From assembly GCF_025698545.1 (NCBI RefSeq), contig NC_068567.1:7068001-7132000 (forward strand): DNA of 64,000 nucleotides, given 5' to 3'. How positions within the stretch are numbered: position 1 is the first letter of the stretch; each line of letters starts with the position of its first letter. A program made the translations under genes and the position numbers. The DNA is from Gossypium raimondii. Taxonomy: Eukaryota > Streptophyta > Magnoliopsida > Malvales > Malvaceae. Below the pieces are notes generated by a model. The model worked only from the letters and a program-made list of their open reading frames with translations, was not told the origin of the DNA and searched no databases. Below, in pieces: positions 22,101 to 35,000 of the stretch.

Positions 22101-23720
22101 ACCATTGCAATCCGACTATCGTTCATCGTGATTTGAAGTCTTCAAATCTCCTAGTTGATAAGAATTGGACTGTGAAGGTTTGCTTTAGTTATGTGCATCT
22201 GTTTTAATTGGAATTGGGGTGAAGCTAGAAATATTTGTAGGGGCCCGAAATTAAATTATATATTTTTACCATATTATAAATGTAATTTCATTCTTTTAAT
22301 AGCTTATATCTTTATAATTTTTAAAGGCCTAAATTAAATTTTATTATTTTTTTAAGTTAAAAGTATAATTTTACTACTATTAATTTAAAATTTTATAAAT
22401 CATAAAAAGCCTAAATGAAAAAAATTTTATCTTAAGGGGATTTGGGCCTCTGCAGCCCCTGGCTCCGACCCAGATTGGAAATATAGTTTCAGTTTTGCCT
22501 CAGGTTTCGAAGATACTTGTTTTAGGGCTACCTTTTATTTGACCAGGTTGGCGATTTTGGTTTGTCACGTCTCAAGCATGCAACGTTTCTCACTACTAAG
22601 ACTGGGAAAGGAACGGTATTGAGTGAAACTTGTAGTTCATCGATAATATTAATCTAAGTCTAAATCATTGTGAGAGCATGCATAACTTAATAGTTTGGTT
22701 GAATTTTCTTGTAGCCTCAATGGATGGCGCCAGAAGTTCTTCGCAATGAACCCTCCGATGAGAAGTATGTTGCAAATGACTTCTCCTCTCTTTTTCACTT
22801 CACACAACATATCCCCATCCCAGAGCCCAATCGCGTTCACCATTTTTATTCACTACTGACCTTGTATTTCTTGTTCTTTCTGGGAAACACATAGGTCCGA
22901 TATTTATAGTTTTGGAGTCATATTATGGGAACTTGCTACTGGGAAGATACCTTGGGAGAATCTCAACTCAATGCAGGTATAGTTCTCAACTTTTGATTTA
23001 AAAAAATGCAATATATTTGCATGCGAAGAGTCTATCATCATCAATCCATCTGCATCTCTTCTAAAGAGGAGATCCTATGTTGGATCCCATCTTTGAGTCG
23101 TATTTTCACTTTATAAAGTCTTGTAGCTCTGCATATATGGACAACAGTGTGTTTAGGATACTTGTAGGTGATTGGAACTGTCGGGTTCATGAACCAACGA
23201 CTTGAGATTCCGAAGGATTTAGATCCACTGTGGGCTTCGATAATAGAGAGTTGCTGGCTCAGGTGGGTTATCTCCTCGTAACGTTTTCATGTTTGGTTTC
23301 TTTTTTTTTTAGATCCGAGCTGTAGCATACAGGTACATAAGTTAATTCAATATTATGAACCACATACCATTACAAGCCTCAAGCATCGCGTGATATTTTA
23401 ATCAAATTACGTACAATAAGATATGATGACCTAATTATTTAAGAACCATTTACATAATTGACTTTGGTAGTAGTTTAGTTATAATTTTGATCCGATTGTC
23501 TTCAGGATTAAAAGCAAACTTTGTTTCTCCTGTAGTCATTGTAATTTTCAATTGTGATATTACCTGTGAAACTATAACTTTTTCCGAAACCAGTGATCCT
23601 CGAAGTCGGCCAACGTTTCTGGAACTGATGGACAAGCTTAGGGAGCTTCAAAGACGATGCGCCATCCAACTTCAGCAAGCCCGTAACTCGGCTGGAGACT
23701 GCTCTCAAAAGGGATCATGA
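19145..23720 (+). CDS. PAS-domain Raf-like MAPKKK, copy A
   Basis: Thirteen exons: 19145-19542, 19650-20067, 20153-20747, 20934-20974, 21380-21448, 21584-21684, 21827-21905, 22079-22177, 22547-22615, 22715-22764, 22895-22976, 23168-23262, 23594-23720. All introns are GT-AG and the joined frame is open for 740 codons. The protein has a short coiled N-terminus (1-32), a PAS sensor domain (about 108-225), a Ser-rich linker (230-455), and a complete protein kinase domain (about 457-715): glycine loop [11 protein letters not shown], Lys489 in [14 protein letters not shown] with Asp585, DFG with Asp603, and WMAPE. This architecture matches the plant Raf-like group with PAS domains (Arabidopsis RAF10/RAF11 relatives), Ser/Thr kinases linked to ABA and osmotic-stress signalling. 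The main ATG context is AAACAATGG. Paralogue: 39698-44374. Confidence 0.93.
22225..22475. repeat. Intronic dispersed repeat, older than the duplication
   Basis: In intron 8 of kinase A, an AT-rich block beginning AGGGGCCCGAAATTAAA and ending in CTGCAGCCCCTGGCTCCG. The same repeat sits in intron 8 of kinase B (42860-43112), so it predates the duplication. No clear ends or target duplication. Confidence 0.65.
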
Positions 23721-24003
23721 ATCAAATCCAAGTGTTTTTGGATTCATTTCTTCCCTCGGCAAAAGCTATCGATTGGTTGAAGCATGGGCAGAATTGACAC
23801 ATAGACTTGCGACATTGGCGTTGAAAATCTCAGGCTGGACAAAGATGAAAAGGAGACGGTACTTACCCTGTGACCAACCCCGAGTTTCATCGTGATTGGA
23901 TTGGTTGTTAGTGAATGTCGGTTGTTCTTTTTCATGTCAGCCTGGATTTGTTTTTTTATATTATTTGATTCGGAGGGAATGTTAATAAAGGCATATTATA
24001 ATA

Positions 24004-26885
24004 TGTCGAAACCATTTTTAATTTAAAAAACAAAAAATTTAGTTGTCGACTTAAAAATGAAAATTGGGAACTCGCCACCGATCTTTTATTGAGGTGTGAT
24101 CGGATCACCTTGAAAATAATTTTAGGTCTGCGAATTTTGAGAAAATAAGTTCGGGAGTCGGTTACGCACGAGGAAGGGTTGGCACCCTCGTGACGCCCAA
24201 AATTGGTACCGAATTGATTGTTTAATGTCTTAATGTCAAAATTTGGAAAGATTTTAAAATACGATCCTTTTAACTTTGAATAAGTTGAATAATAAAACAC
24301 TCTTATTTCAAGGAAATAAAAAAGTCACACCCAGTGAGTTAGGGCACAACATTTTTAATCTTCAAAATTAAGTTTATCTTTTAACTTTAAAAACCCATGC
24401 ATTCGAGAAGGATATTTGATTATTCGGGTCAAATGAGAAAATCAAAACCTAGTAAGTTAGGGTTCGATTTCACAAAAGTCCTAAACATCGAATATTGCCT
24501 TTATTTATTTGTTAGAAAAAATCCTCGTCTCGAGAAAGTAACATGTCATATCGAATGCATTAGGACACAATGTGTCGAATCCCCAAGAATGGGTTTTTAT
24601 TTGAAATTTGTATGTTTAAAAATTCGATTATTTAGATTCGACGAGAAAAATTGGAACCCAATACGTTAGGGCTCAATTCTCTCGAGGATTCCAAACTTCG
24701 AGTGTTTTGAAGATTTTTGAATAAATTCGTTTTGATACTTAAATGACATTAAACATAGTCTTTTGAACAAATAAAACGATGAAATAATAATGTAGAACAC
24801 GAAATGGTATTCGTGAATTAAGATGCACGCTAATAAACGACAAAGAATCAATAGATATGCGCAAACAATATAATACACGTAAGCAATTATCTCACATCAC
24901 ATATTACAAATACTAACATTAAAAGCAAATGAATTATAAGGAATATCAAGCAAATCAATACAAACAAAGTATAATAAGTCTAAAGTAAAATAAAAAACAT
25001 GCAAGGAGAAGATTCAAAATTATCAATGTACAATAAATTATATGCATAAAATTTCGTCATAATAATGTATATATACGAGTTTGCAATAGATTTAAAGGAA
25101 AGTAAAAGAAATATTAGATAAAAAATGTAATAACGAAACAATTTAAAGCAAATACATAAGAAAAATACATAATATACCAAATAATATACATACATAATAA
25201 TATATAAAAGGTTGAAACAAGTGAAATATGAAGTAGGGTTTTTTAAAGAAAATAATTATATACATGAGAATAAGTAAAATAGAATAATATGGGATGAATA
25301 ATATATCATAAATGGTATATAAATAATATTAAATTTACATAAAATATATAGAATAATACATAATAAATTTGAAGAATGATACATGAAAACTTAAAATAAT
25401 TATATGATAAATTTAAAATAATATGTGATAAATTTAAACAACATTCATAAAGGATTTAAAATAATATTAAGCACAAATATAAAAATAAAGTTAGATTTAA
25501 AAATTAAATATATAAAAAAAATAATGAAATATAAATACTTAAATGAGTTAAAAAAACAAATTAAATCAAGTTAATAAGGATTAAATTGGTTTTAAAACAA
25601 AATCAGAAAGAAAAAAAGCGAAAATAAATAAAATTTAAGGACAAAAATGCAGTGCGCGAATAACATGGGGGACTAATTGGGAAATATTCCCCGTCCTCCC
25701 AAAACGCGGCACTTCGAACGGACTGAAATGACACAAAAATAAAATATCCAGCCGAATCTAAAAGAATAAAAAAACTTGATTTTGATACGCTATAAAACAC
25801 AAGGGACCAAGTGCGTAAATATACCCTTCACCGCAAAAGCATGCGGATCCCTAAGGTATTGGGTCGGGTCGGCGGGTATGGACCAATACGGCGCCGTTTT
25901 GGAGCCACTGATCAAACTCCAAACGGCGTCGTTTCATGCATCACGGAAGGGCCAAAACCCTAATATGGCAGCCACCTCTTCTCCTTTTTTAAAACGAAAA
26001 GAAAAAGATAAGTAAAGGGAAAATAAAAAAAAGGGAGAATGCTCTCCTCTTTGCGCCGCTTTGCGCATTGAGGGCGTTCAGACGGCTTTCGAACCTAGCC
26101 CGTTCTCCGACGACGACGAAGAGGGCTAAGATCGCACTACCAGGTACGTCCCTCCCTTCCTTTCTGTTATTTCTCTCCTCAACTAACCACTAATGAGCAT
26201 GAAACTAAAAAAAGGAAGAAAATGAATCGGGCAACCAGTAAAGAATAAACAAAAAACTAGAGAATCACCTTTTCTTTGAAATTTTTTTGAGTTTTTTTTA
26301 TTTCTTAAAAACTGCCCCTTTACAGCGTTTGTATGGGGTTCTTTTTATAACCCGAATTATAGAATATCAAAAGAAAATAAAAAAATCCTCTCCTGAATCC
26401 CCATTTTTTCTTATTTTATCTATTTTTCTCTGATTTGCTCTCGATTTCTGCCCGCATTTTTTGTTTGCTTGTGCTCTGTTGCTTGTTTGTGTGCATTCGT
26501 TGCAGGTGTACGGAGGCGCGGACGTGGCACATACGTGGGAGAGGCATGCTCGTGCGGAGGTGACAGAGGCTAGGGCAGGAGCGGCTATACGTGCGTAGGC
26601 GCAACACGCGCAAGGAGAAGGCCTGGTGGTTACGGCGCTAGTTGGGGTTGATGCTAGGGTTTCCCCTTCTGTTGGGTTAGTCGGGCCAGGGTATTGGGCT
26701 TAGGTTTAGGTTTAGGCTAATGGGGTTTGTACTGGGCCATAACGGATTAGCAATTTGGGCTAGACATTGGGTTAAAATAATTTGGGCCACGTTAGGCCCA
26801 TGTGTTTGGACTGTGGACTTTGATTATATTTGTTTTTTCATTTGGTTTACTTTAGTAGCGGGCCGGGCAAAATTTGGGCTTAACA
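24004..26885 (+). mobile_element. Solo LTR, 2.88 kb, probably Gypsy
   Basis: A TG...CA segment (TGTCGAAACC to GGGCTTAACA) with no coding domain, placed 0.3 kb downstream of kinase A. The flanks, 'TAATA' and 'ATATA', lie in an AT repeat, so the 5-bp duplication is imperfect or ambiguous. Unit B has continuous sequence at this point (44660-44700), proving insertion. The interior near 25900-26130 has a GC-richer transcribed-leader-like part typical of long plant LTRs. Confidence 0.8.
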
Positions 26886-26934
26886 ATATATATTGTGAAT
26901 CATCCTCTTCTATATTTGAATTTGTAGTGAGCAC

Positions 26935-27355
26935 TGTTGGGGATGAACCCGGTTAAGCAATGAACAAATAAAATAATGAAAAAAATTGAAAAGATCGAAC
27001 ACAAATATTTTACGTGAAAAAATACTCTAAAGAGGATAAAAATCACGGGTAAAGTTAATTTCACTAAAACGAAAAAAATGAAGAGTATAAAATATGAAAA
27101 TAAAACTAAACTCTAAAATCAAAAATAAGAACACTCAAAACGTAAACATAAAATTCTCTAAAAGCTTGTAAAAGTTAATACCCAAATGTGCAATGAGGTT
27201 ATCTTTCTAGGGTGGAAAAAAGGTCTCTTTGTATGCCAAATTTGTAGGTCGACTAATTTTAAAATAGCCTACATTAATCAAAGTTTAAGTGGGAAACTAA
27301 AAACAGAGTTTAACTAAGAGAAGAAATGTTGAAAAATAGGAGGCATAACTCCACA
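26935..27355 (-). repeat. Element C 3' LTR
   Basis: Starts TGTTGGGGATGAACCC and ends CTCCACA. Partner of 31411-31824. Confidence 0.85.
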
Positions 27356-27559
27356 AATCTCTACATTGACTCGTATTTCCACAACGCCTTCTTTGCCAAA
27401 GCCCGTGGTCCACAGGCTTATCTCGAATTATGCAGGATATTAATTGAGTCGAAGTTTTTCTTAGAAGCTGGAAGACTTCTAGTCTTCGACTTGTGCATTG
27501 CCAAATTAAAACTAACTCGGATCTGATTTCCACAAACATAATGCCCTATCTTTCCAAAA

Positions 27560-28444
27560 CTTGCATCCAAAAGAGAACCTCTCTTCTACGAAAAGGTCAT
27601 ACATTTTTCCCTCCTATGACCAAGTTGTCTTCGCTTCAAATGAGTAGACTTCGACTCCTTAACAGATGAGGGATATCTTATTTCACTAGTAATCATTAAT
27701 CCTTCCAAAACATAAAGATTGCAAATCTTTTTACCTTTCATCAAAACGAGAGCCCCATAGGATACGTAATGTCACTTGACTAAATGTTAATTTTATAACC
27801 CTTTGAGTCCAAATTTCCCAAGGAGATGAGATTTTTTTTAAGTCAGACATATGCTTAACATCTGATAGTGTCTTAATTGTCTCGTCATGCATCATGATCT
27901 GAACAGTACCAAATCCCGATCTTATTGGGTGAACCATTTCTCATGCACACAACTCTACCTTCAACTGAATTATATGTGGAGAACTAGTCTCTGTTGGGAC
28001 ACATGTGTAAAGAACACCATGAATCCAGGATCCACTCAGACGTAATCTCGGAGTTTTCACTTATTAACATCAACAAGAATCATTACCTTTGTCATTGACC
28101 AAATTAGCACCAACTAAATATTCCTCGATGCTCTCAGCAACCCTTTTTATTTCGCAATTTGTAACAATCTGCCTTAACGTGACCTAACTTCTTACAATAA
28201 CGACATCTCTTGTATCGCTTTGTTAATGCTACCAAAACCAATGCTTCCCTATCTAACTTGCTATCCAAACTAAATTCATTGTCGAGTTTGTCTTTACTCA
28301 ACAGATGACTCTTCACATCCTCAAATGAGAGATTATCTCTATTATAAATCAGGGTCTCCTTGAATGTATAAAAATGGTAAATAGCAGAATAATAGCATAG
28401 TCTGATCTTCATCATCCATCTGAACCTCAACAATTTTTAAATCA
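27560..28444 (-). pseudogene. Element C Gag and protease remnant
   Basis: Minus-strand fragments homologous to the Gag of element B: FKETLIYNRDNLSFEDVKSH, a CCHC knuckle (CRYCKKLGHVKADC), and a protease-proximal stretch in 27731-27937 (KTLSDVKHMSDLKK). Gag continues upstream at 30990-31340 after the MULE. Several stops and shifts are present. Confidence 0.82.
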
Positions 28445-28453
28445 TTCAAAAGA

Positions 28454-30980
28454 AGCTTTTTTTATAAAAATAACCCGAATTTTTTATTAATTGTAAAAAT
28501 GACCCACTTTTTTTATTATGTACATAAATGACCTGAAATGAATAGTGAAAGTTGGTAGAGCCAAAGAGATTAGCGCCACCCACTTGCCACGTCAGCCAAT
28601 CATTAGTTTCTAGAATTAAAAACTCAATTTTTTGGGTGAAGCCAATCTATTTGGCATGACCTATATAAATATCACTCTAATACCAATATTTCTGAATATT
28701 TCGGGGGCCAAAGAATAAATAATAGTGGTGGAGCCAAATAGATTAGCGTCACAACCTTTATTATGTCAGAATTTTTTTTAGTGATTTTTATTTTTATTTT
28801 AAAACTAAAATGATTATTTTATTTGGTGGAGCCATAGAGAATGGCGTGACCACCATGCGGCCATTTTCTTGAGCTTTTTTAAATTATTTTTAATAAAAAA
28901 TGATTTTTTTTATTTTGGCAGAGCCATTCTCTTTACCCATAATGATGAAGATTTTGATCATGACGTTGAAGATTTTAGTGACCTTGATCTTGGTGAGGTT
29001 CCGGACAATATCGGTGATGAAAGCCCAGAAGAGGTTGAAGATGTTCACACCTCTTCTTTAGAGAACCCGAGTCATGGTATTATTTTACGGAATGATCTTG
29101 GGTAAAAATATCAGTAAAGAGAATGGCTCCACCAAAATGAAAATTTAATTTTTATGGTGGTCATACCATTCTCAATGGCACCACCAAAGTGGTCAGGCCA
29201 AAGATAATGGCTCCACTAAAATAAAAATTTTATTTTTTATTAAATTTTTTAAAAAAAAACCTCAAAAAAATTAATGGTAGCATAGTGATCTTGTCATTCT
29301 CTATGGCTCCACCAAGTAAAACAATAATTTCAGTTTTAAAATAAAAATAAAAATCACTATAAAAAAATTTTGACATAATGAAGGTGGTGGTGCCAATCTA
29401 TTTGGCTCCATGGTGTGTCGTTGAAAGCACCAAAAATATCCTATCCCTAAATAACGAAAAGAAATAGTATAGGGGAGTAGGGTCAAATCCTCAAGGACTA
29501 GATCGCCATAGCTCCTTGTTTCTCGAAATCCCGGGCACAGTCGTGCCCAAGAAAAACAACTGACCTGGGAAAAAAATAAAACATAATTACAAATGTGGAT
29601 GAGTCGAAACTAAATAGATCGAAATTGTAATTATGGTAAGGAATAGAATTGAGAAAAAGGGGTTTTCTAATTGAGGGATTGCAGCCAACGGTTATCTCAA
29701 TCCTCATTTGGTTCAATCATAGGTTTTTAGGTAATCCTTCTCATGACTGAATAAACCAATTATACTGGAAGAAGACACGTACGACCACCAGCTCCACTTA
29801 AGTTATAGTCTTACGATCTAGAGGAAACTGACTCTATCCAACCATCACTTTTGTGGGACCGTCTTACACTAGATCATCGTTTCTCAATGGCAAATATCAC
29901 GCCATTTCGTCTCTTGGGCTAAACAACCTCTGGCGCAGTAAGTTACCCAACTGGCTATGCAACCTTCCCAAAACATATAAAGCGGCCGTTCATTGCACAA
30001 GTTGAAAAGATTACTTTTGGAAGGATATGGACTAAAGCGTCAGTCCCATAATGCAGAGAAATGATGGATACTCGTTGAAAAAGGCTAAGTGCGGGTTTTA
30101 AGCCTCATGAACTCTTTTGGAGGAGTCTTGATAACCTTTGGCTAGATGAGTTTAGCTACTCATCCTTTTCGGGAAAAGAAACGCAAGTTTAGTGGAATGA
30201 AATTTTATTTGAAAATGAACAAAAAAGCTAAGAGCATTAGGGGGAAGGAGTTTTTTACAAAAGTGATGAGTGAATATTCATATCACTCCATCCTCTTATT
30301 TATAGTACATAAAAAAAACTAGTTTGTTCCTATTTAAACTCTAGATGATACTGTTTAAAAGATATAATTTTAAATTAAATCTAAACAATATCATAATAAT
30401 CCTAACAATAATCCTAAAAATAATATTAAATTTTAAATAAAGTCTTATGTTAATAAATCTCTTCTTTTAAATTTTGTCCTAAGTCTTCCACACTTTGAAT
30501 TTTCCGCACCACTTCTTCCTTATTTCGCATGTTGACCCGTTTTGTCTTTGAATTCACACTTTTTGCCCCTAAATTTCCTTTTGCCTTCAATGTAGTCCCT
30601 ACAAGATCAAAAACCATAAACAACCCAAATTAGTTGAATCGTACTCAAAATATATATGTAATTAACACATAAAAGTATGTCATTTTAAAGTATTATCACT
30701 CCACCACTATTATTTATTCTCTAGCCCCCCGAAATATTGATAAATATCAGTACTAGAGTGTTATTTATACAGGTCACGCCAAATAAATTGGCTCCACCTA
30801 AAAAAATTGATTTTTTTAATTCTAGCAGCCAATGATTGGCTGGCATGGCAAGTGGGTGGCACTAAGCTCTTTGGCTCTACCAACTTTCACTATTCATTTC
30901 AAGTCATTTACGTACATAATAAAAAAGTGGGTCATTTTTTTAATTAATAAAAATTTTGATTTATTTTTATAAAAAAAGTC
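28454..30980. mobile_element. Hairpin-like non-autonomous MULE in element C
   Basis: Flanked by a perfect 9-bp duplication TTCAAAAGA (28445-28453 and 30981-30989); element B keeps the corresponding single site (AATCATTTAAAAGAG near 9750), so the ends are certain. Its arms are unusually long inverted repeats: left 28454 to about 28940, right about 29113-29410 plus 30704-30980, the right arm being split by a solo LTR. The central loop (about 28941-29112) encodes an acidic piece (VEDFSDLDLGEVPDN) that resembles the linker of MULE transposases. No transposase domain remains. Confidence 0.9.
29411..30698 (-). mobile_element. Solo LTR, 1.29 kb, in the MULE arm
   Basis: Reverse-oriented LTR (plus strand TGGTGTGTCG to TATTATCA) flanked by the 5-bp duplication CTCCA (29406-29410 and 30699-30703). 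Same family as 51728-53061, with which it shares the CCTCAAGGACTAG segment and the leader-like middle part. It interrupts the right arm of the hairpin MULE and is the innermost layer here. Confidence 0.88.
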
Positions 30981-31410
30981 TTCAAAAGAGTAATAAATTG
31001 ATTGATGTGATTTCTAAGGTGCTCACTTTCGTACATGCGGAACATGTATAGACATTGTTTCAACATTAATTGATTAGCTAGAGACTTTATCGCATAGAGG
31101 ACTTCTAATGTTTTCCATAAGGTGAATGTCGTTTTTTTCCATCAAAACCTCCTGCAACACATTATTTATTAGACATAATTGAATTATGGATAAAGCTTTT
31201 TTATCTAACTTATCCTATTCTGATTTATCCATGTCTGCAAGCTTCTTCTCTTTATGGACCTTCTGAGGATCGCTCTAAATCAGAATTATCGTCATTCAAA
31301 CATGTCACAGATTGAAATTTGTGATGCCATCGAACTTATTAATATCAAACCTTGTTGCTTCCATCTCTGAACGGGTTAATTGAAAAATCAAACTAGCTAT
31401 GATACAAATT

Positions 31411-31824
31411 TATTGGTGATAAACTCAGTTAAGCAACGAACAAGTAAAATAACAAATATAATTGAAAAGATCAAATACAAATATTTTACGTGGAAAAATC
31501 CCACCGAAGAATATAAGAACCACGAGCAAAGATAATTTCACTAAAACAAAAAAAATGAAGAGTACAAAAGATGGAGATAAAACTAAACCCCGAAATAAGA
31601 ACCTTTAAAACCTAAACATAAAATTCTCTGAAAGCTTGTAAAATTTAATACCTAAATGTGTAATTGGTTATCTTTCTAGGGTGGAAAAAAGGTCTATTTA
31701 TAAGCTAAATTTGTAGGTCAACTAATATTAAAATAACATATACTAATCGGAGTTTAAATAGAAAACTAAAAATAGAGTTTAACTAAGAGAAGAAAAGCCA
31801 CAAAATACGAGGCATAATTCCACA
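31411..31824 (-). repeat. Element C 5' LTR
   Basis: Starts TATTGGTGATAAACTC and ends TTCCACA. Partner of 26935-27355. Confidence 0.85.
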
Positions 31825-32085
31825 AGCAGCAACTAAAGAGTCTGAGAAATCAGAAAACTCGAAACATTCTAAATAACTAGGTTTTGAATCTTTCATGTTT
31901 CGACAAGTTAAAGCAGCATCCATTATGCCCTTCTAACGCTAGGTTCTAATGGGAAAACAATAATCATAGCCATAGACACCATTAAAATTGAGTTTAAGCG
32001 ATTTGAAGGTAATTGTGTCTGTCATATGGTCTTCATCTTACAAAGAGTTTTGTAAAATTTTTTGAGAAATATCAGTTTATTTCAC

Positions 32086-35000
32086 TGATAAACCACAAAT
32101 CTAAAAATAGAAAACTCATAGAAAAGAGAAAAGAAAACAAGAGAAAGAGAGAGACAATTTTCACAATACTCAATTCATGCCTTCTCTTTATTACAACCAT
32201 TGGTTAAAAAGAAAAGGAAAATAGAATAACGACTCCAAATTCGGTTATTGTCAAAGATGACTTGAATCAAAACACCCCGTTTTACTAAAGCTTTTATACA
32301 CCCACTAAAGCTTTTATATGCCCTACTTTACTTGGTACTTGTAACACCCCTAACCTGCTTCCATCGTCGGATTAGACTTACAAAGTGTTACTATACAAAA
32401 CGGAACATTCCATATCAAAACAGAAGCAATTATACAAATTAAATACTATCCTCAACTAACCATATTTAAATATAACAAAACCATTAATACGACCCTTAAA
32501 TCGAGCCTACAAGGCCCTAAAAACAATTTAGGATCAATCCAGGATTAGTTTGAAACAAAACAAAAAAATTTTAAAATCCTAAAAATTTTAAGAAACAGGA
32601 GTCACATGACCGTAAGTCCAGGCCGTGTGACATAGCCCAGACCGTGTGGACATTCAAAGTCAGGTAACACGGCCGTGTCCCAGTCCGTATGTTCGCTCAT
32701 ATGAGTATTCAAATTATGGGCACACGGCCATGTCACAAGTCGTGTGCCAGCCCATGTGTGCATTCGATGTTGTGTCACACAGCCGTGTCATTGGCCGTGT
32801 GAAACTTGCACCTAAAACAATAATGACTTGGACATCAAGTAACTCAATTACCATAACTTAAACCTCTTCAAAACTCAATTAAAAAAGCTCAAAACATGTC
32901 AAAGTATTCAACCTAAGTATCTAACCAATGTGCCCTCATTGACACCACAATTCAATTACTAAATCAATGTCACATTTCAAACCATAGTATGTGCACTCAA
33001 AGTACTCAATCGTCATTAGCATTTCATACAAAAACACCACTCCCATCAATCCATATTTTAAATTGTCATAACACATTCTTATATAAAACTTATACCACAT
33101 ATACTAACAAATGCCATACATACATATATACTAACCAAAACATATTCAAAAGTACTCAAAATCTATATCAAGAAAAGCATCATTCAAGTTTAACAAATTA
33201 CCAACATAAGTTCAATTCACCTACTACATGTCATATAACCCAAGTTAAACATTCAAAAACTACCACAAGATTTCCAGATAGTGTGATTCTTTGAGTCAAT
33301 CCAATCACATGTTTCTACAAGAACGTATTTACAAGAAAACAATAAAAGACACAAGTAAGCTTACTTAAGCTTAGTAAGTTCCATGATTAAAAACAATTAA
33401 CTTACCGACTAAACTTATCTAATACAAAATACAAAAAAGTCATAAATCATAATCATGTCGTCCATAATCAAATCACAATGAGTTTAAACTTAATTACAAA
33501 TGGAACAATCAAATCAATTACATTATACCATTGAAAATAAACCTGATGAACATTATAATATGCTCGGATACATGGTTAACCTTCCAAACACACCAAAACG
33601 CTTAAATGAGCTAACCATCCGAGAACACACCTAGGCACCAAGTGCCAAGCTCGTAGGCTAACATCCTTCTGAAACACACCTCCGCACTGAGTGCCAAGCC
33701 CAAAGGCTTTATATCCGCCCCCGAAACACACCTGAATCACTGTAATATAACGCGATAGTTCACAACAAATGCTGAACTTCGGTATATTCAGTAAACAAAA
33801 ATAAAATAGAATCATCATCTTAACATCAATCAATCTCGTACATTGTGCAATATAACCTATTGGCATGCCAATCGTATCCTATCTGACGTTCAACAGTTCA
33901 CTTAGTTATCGAATAACAACATTCAATATGAATTCTGTCTCAAATAAACCCACTTACTACAATTCAACACTTTTAAGTCATTTAACAATTCCATTTCATA
34001 ATTAATTAAATGTTTAAATTATACTAAAATTAAACCGTACGAACTTATTAGAGTCAAATTACAGAACAACAAAAGTTCAAGGACTATTCATCAACTTTCC
34101 CTTTTCACCAGTTATCAACTTGTTCTTGATATGTAAAATGATTTATTTCAATTATCAACTTTAATTTCGTATAATATACACTTTAGTACATATTTCAATC
34201 TATTTACAACTTTTCATTTTTCCCCAATCAATTACACTTTATTCAATATGGTCCTTAAGACCAAAACAAATATATTTCTCACAATTAACTTTTAACCCAT
34301 GGAACCTAATCTTTAACCACTCTAAAACAACCTTAAAATTCAGAATTTTTCAAGAAAAACCATGTCCATTTTAGTTTATTTTCAATTTAATCATTAAAAA
34401 TGAAAATCAATAAAAAAATCACTTTACAAACTAGTTCAATATTATCATCAAGTTTCATGCTCAAGAACAACATCAAAAATACTTCAAAAACATCAATGGT
34501 AATTTTTCTAAAGTTTGACAACTTTACAAATTAGCCCCTAAACTATCTAGATATCAATACAACAATCACAAAAACATAAAAATCATGAAAACTGGGTGAA
34601 AATAACATACCATGCAAGATCTTCACCACTATTGAAATTCAAGTAGGTTTAGTATGAAGCTTACCTCATTTGTCAAGAATTTCTTCATTTTTTCTTCATT
34701 TCCATGCATTTCTTATCTTCGCCACTTTCTTTACTTTTTCTTCTCATTTTCTCTATTTTCATCTATTATTTTCTTGCTTCTAAATTGATGAACATAATCT
34801 CTAGAATCTCTACTTTACCTTCTCTCTTTAATATCTAAGGAAATTTTCAAAAAACTTGGGTAAAAAGGTAGGTTTTCACGACAAAGGACTAAATTATAAA
34901 AAAAAACTTCTTTTCTCACCCTTTCACTCACGTTGGAAGGATGATAAATTTCCTTCATCCTTTCTTTCTTTTTATACTACCATTTTCTAAATAAAATATT

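Larger units (their letters stand above)
26935..31824 (-). mobile_element. Gag-only Copia derivative C
   Basis: LTRs of about 421 and 414 bp (26935-27355 and 31411-31824) related to those of element B, with flanks AGCAC/AGCAG (one mismatch) matching the single AGCAC in unit B near 44728. A decayed primer-binding site (GCTATGATACAA) adjoins the right LTR. The interior has minus-strand Gag and a protease-start fragment, and like element B runs directly into the 3' LTR without pol. A MULE (28454-30980) splits the Gag region. LTR divergence is clearly higher than in B. Confidence 0.88.

Noticed and set aside
28869..29105. Acidic ORF as a possible host gene
   Set aside because: It lies in the loop of a MULE with a proven 9-bp duplication and resembles a transposase linker.
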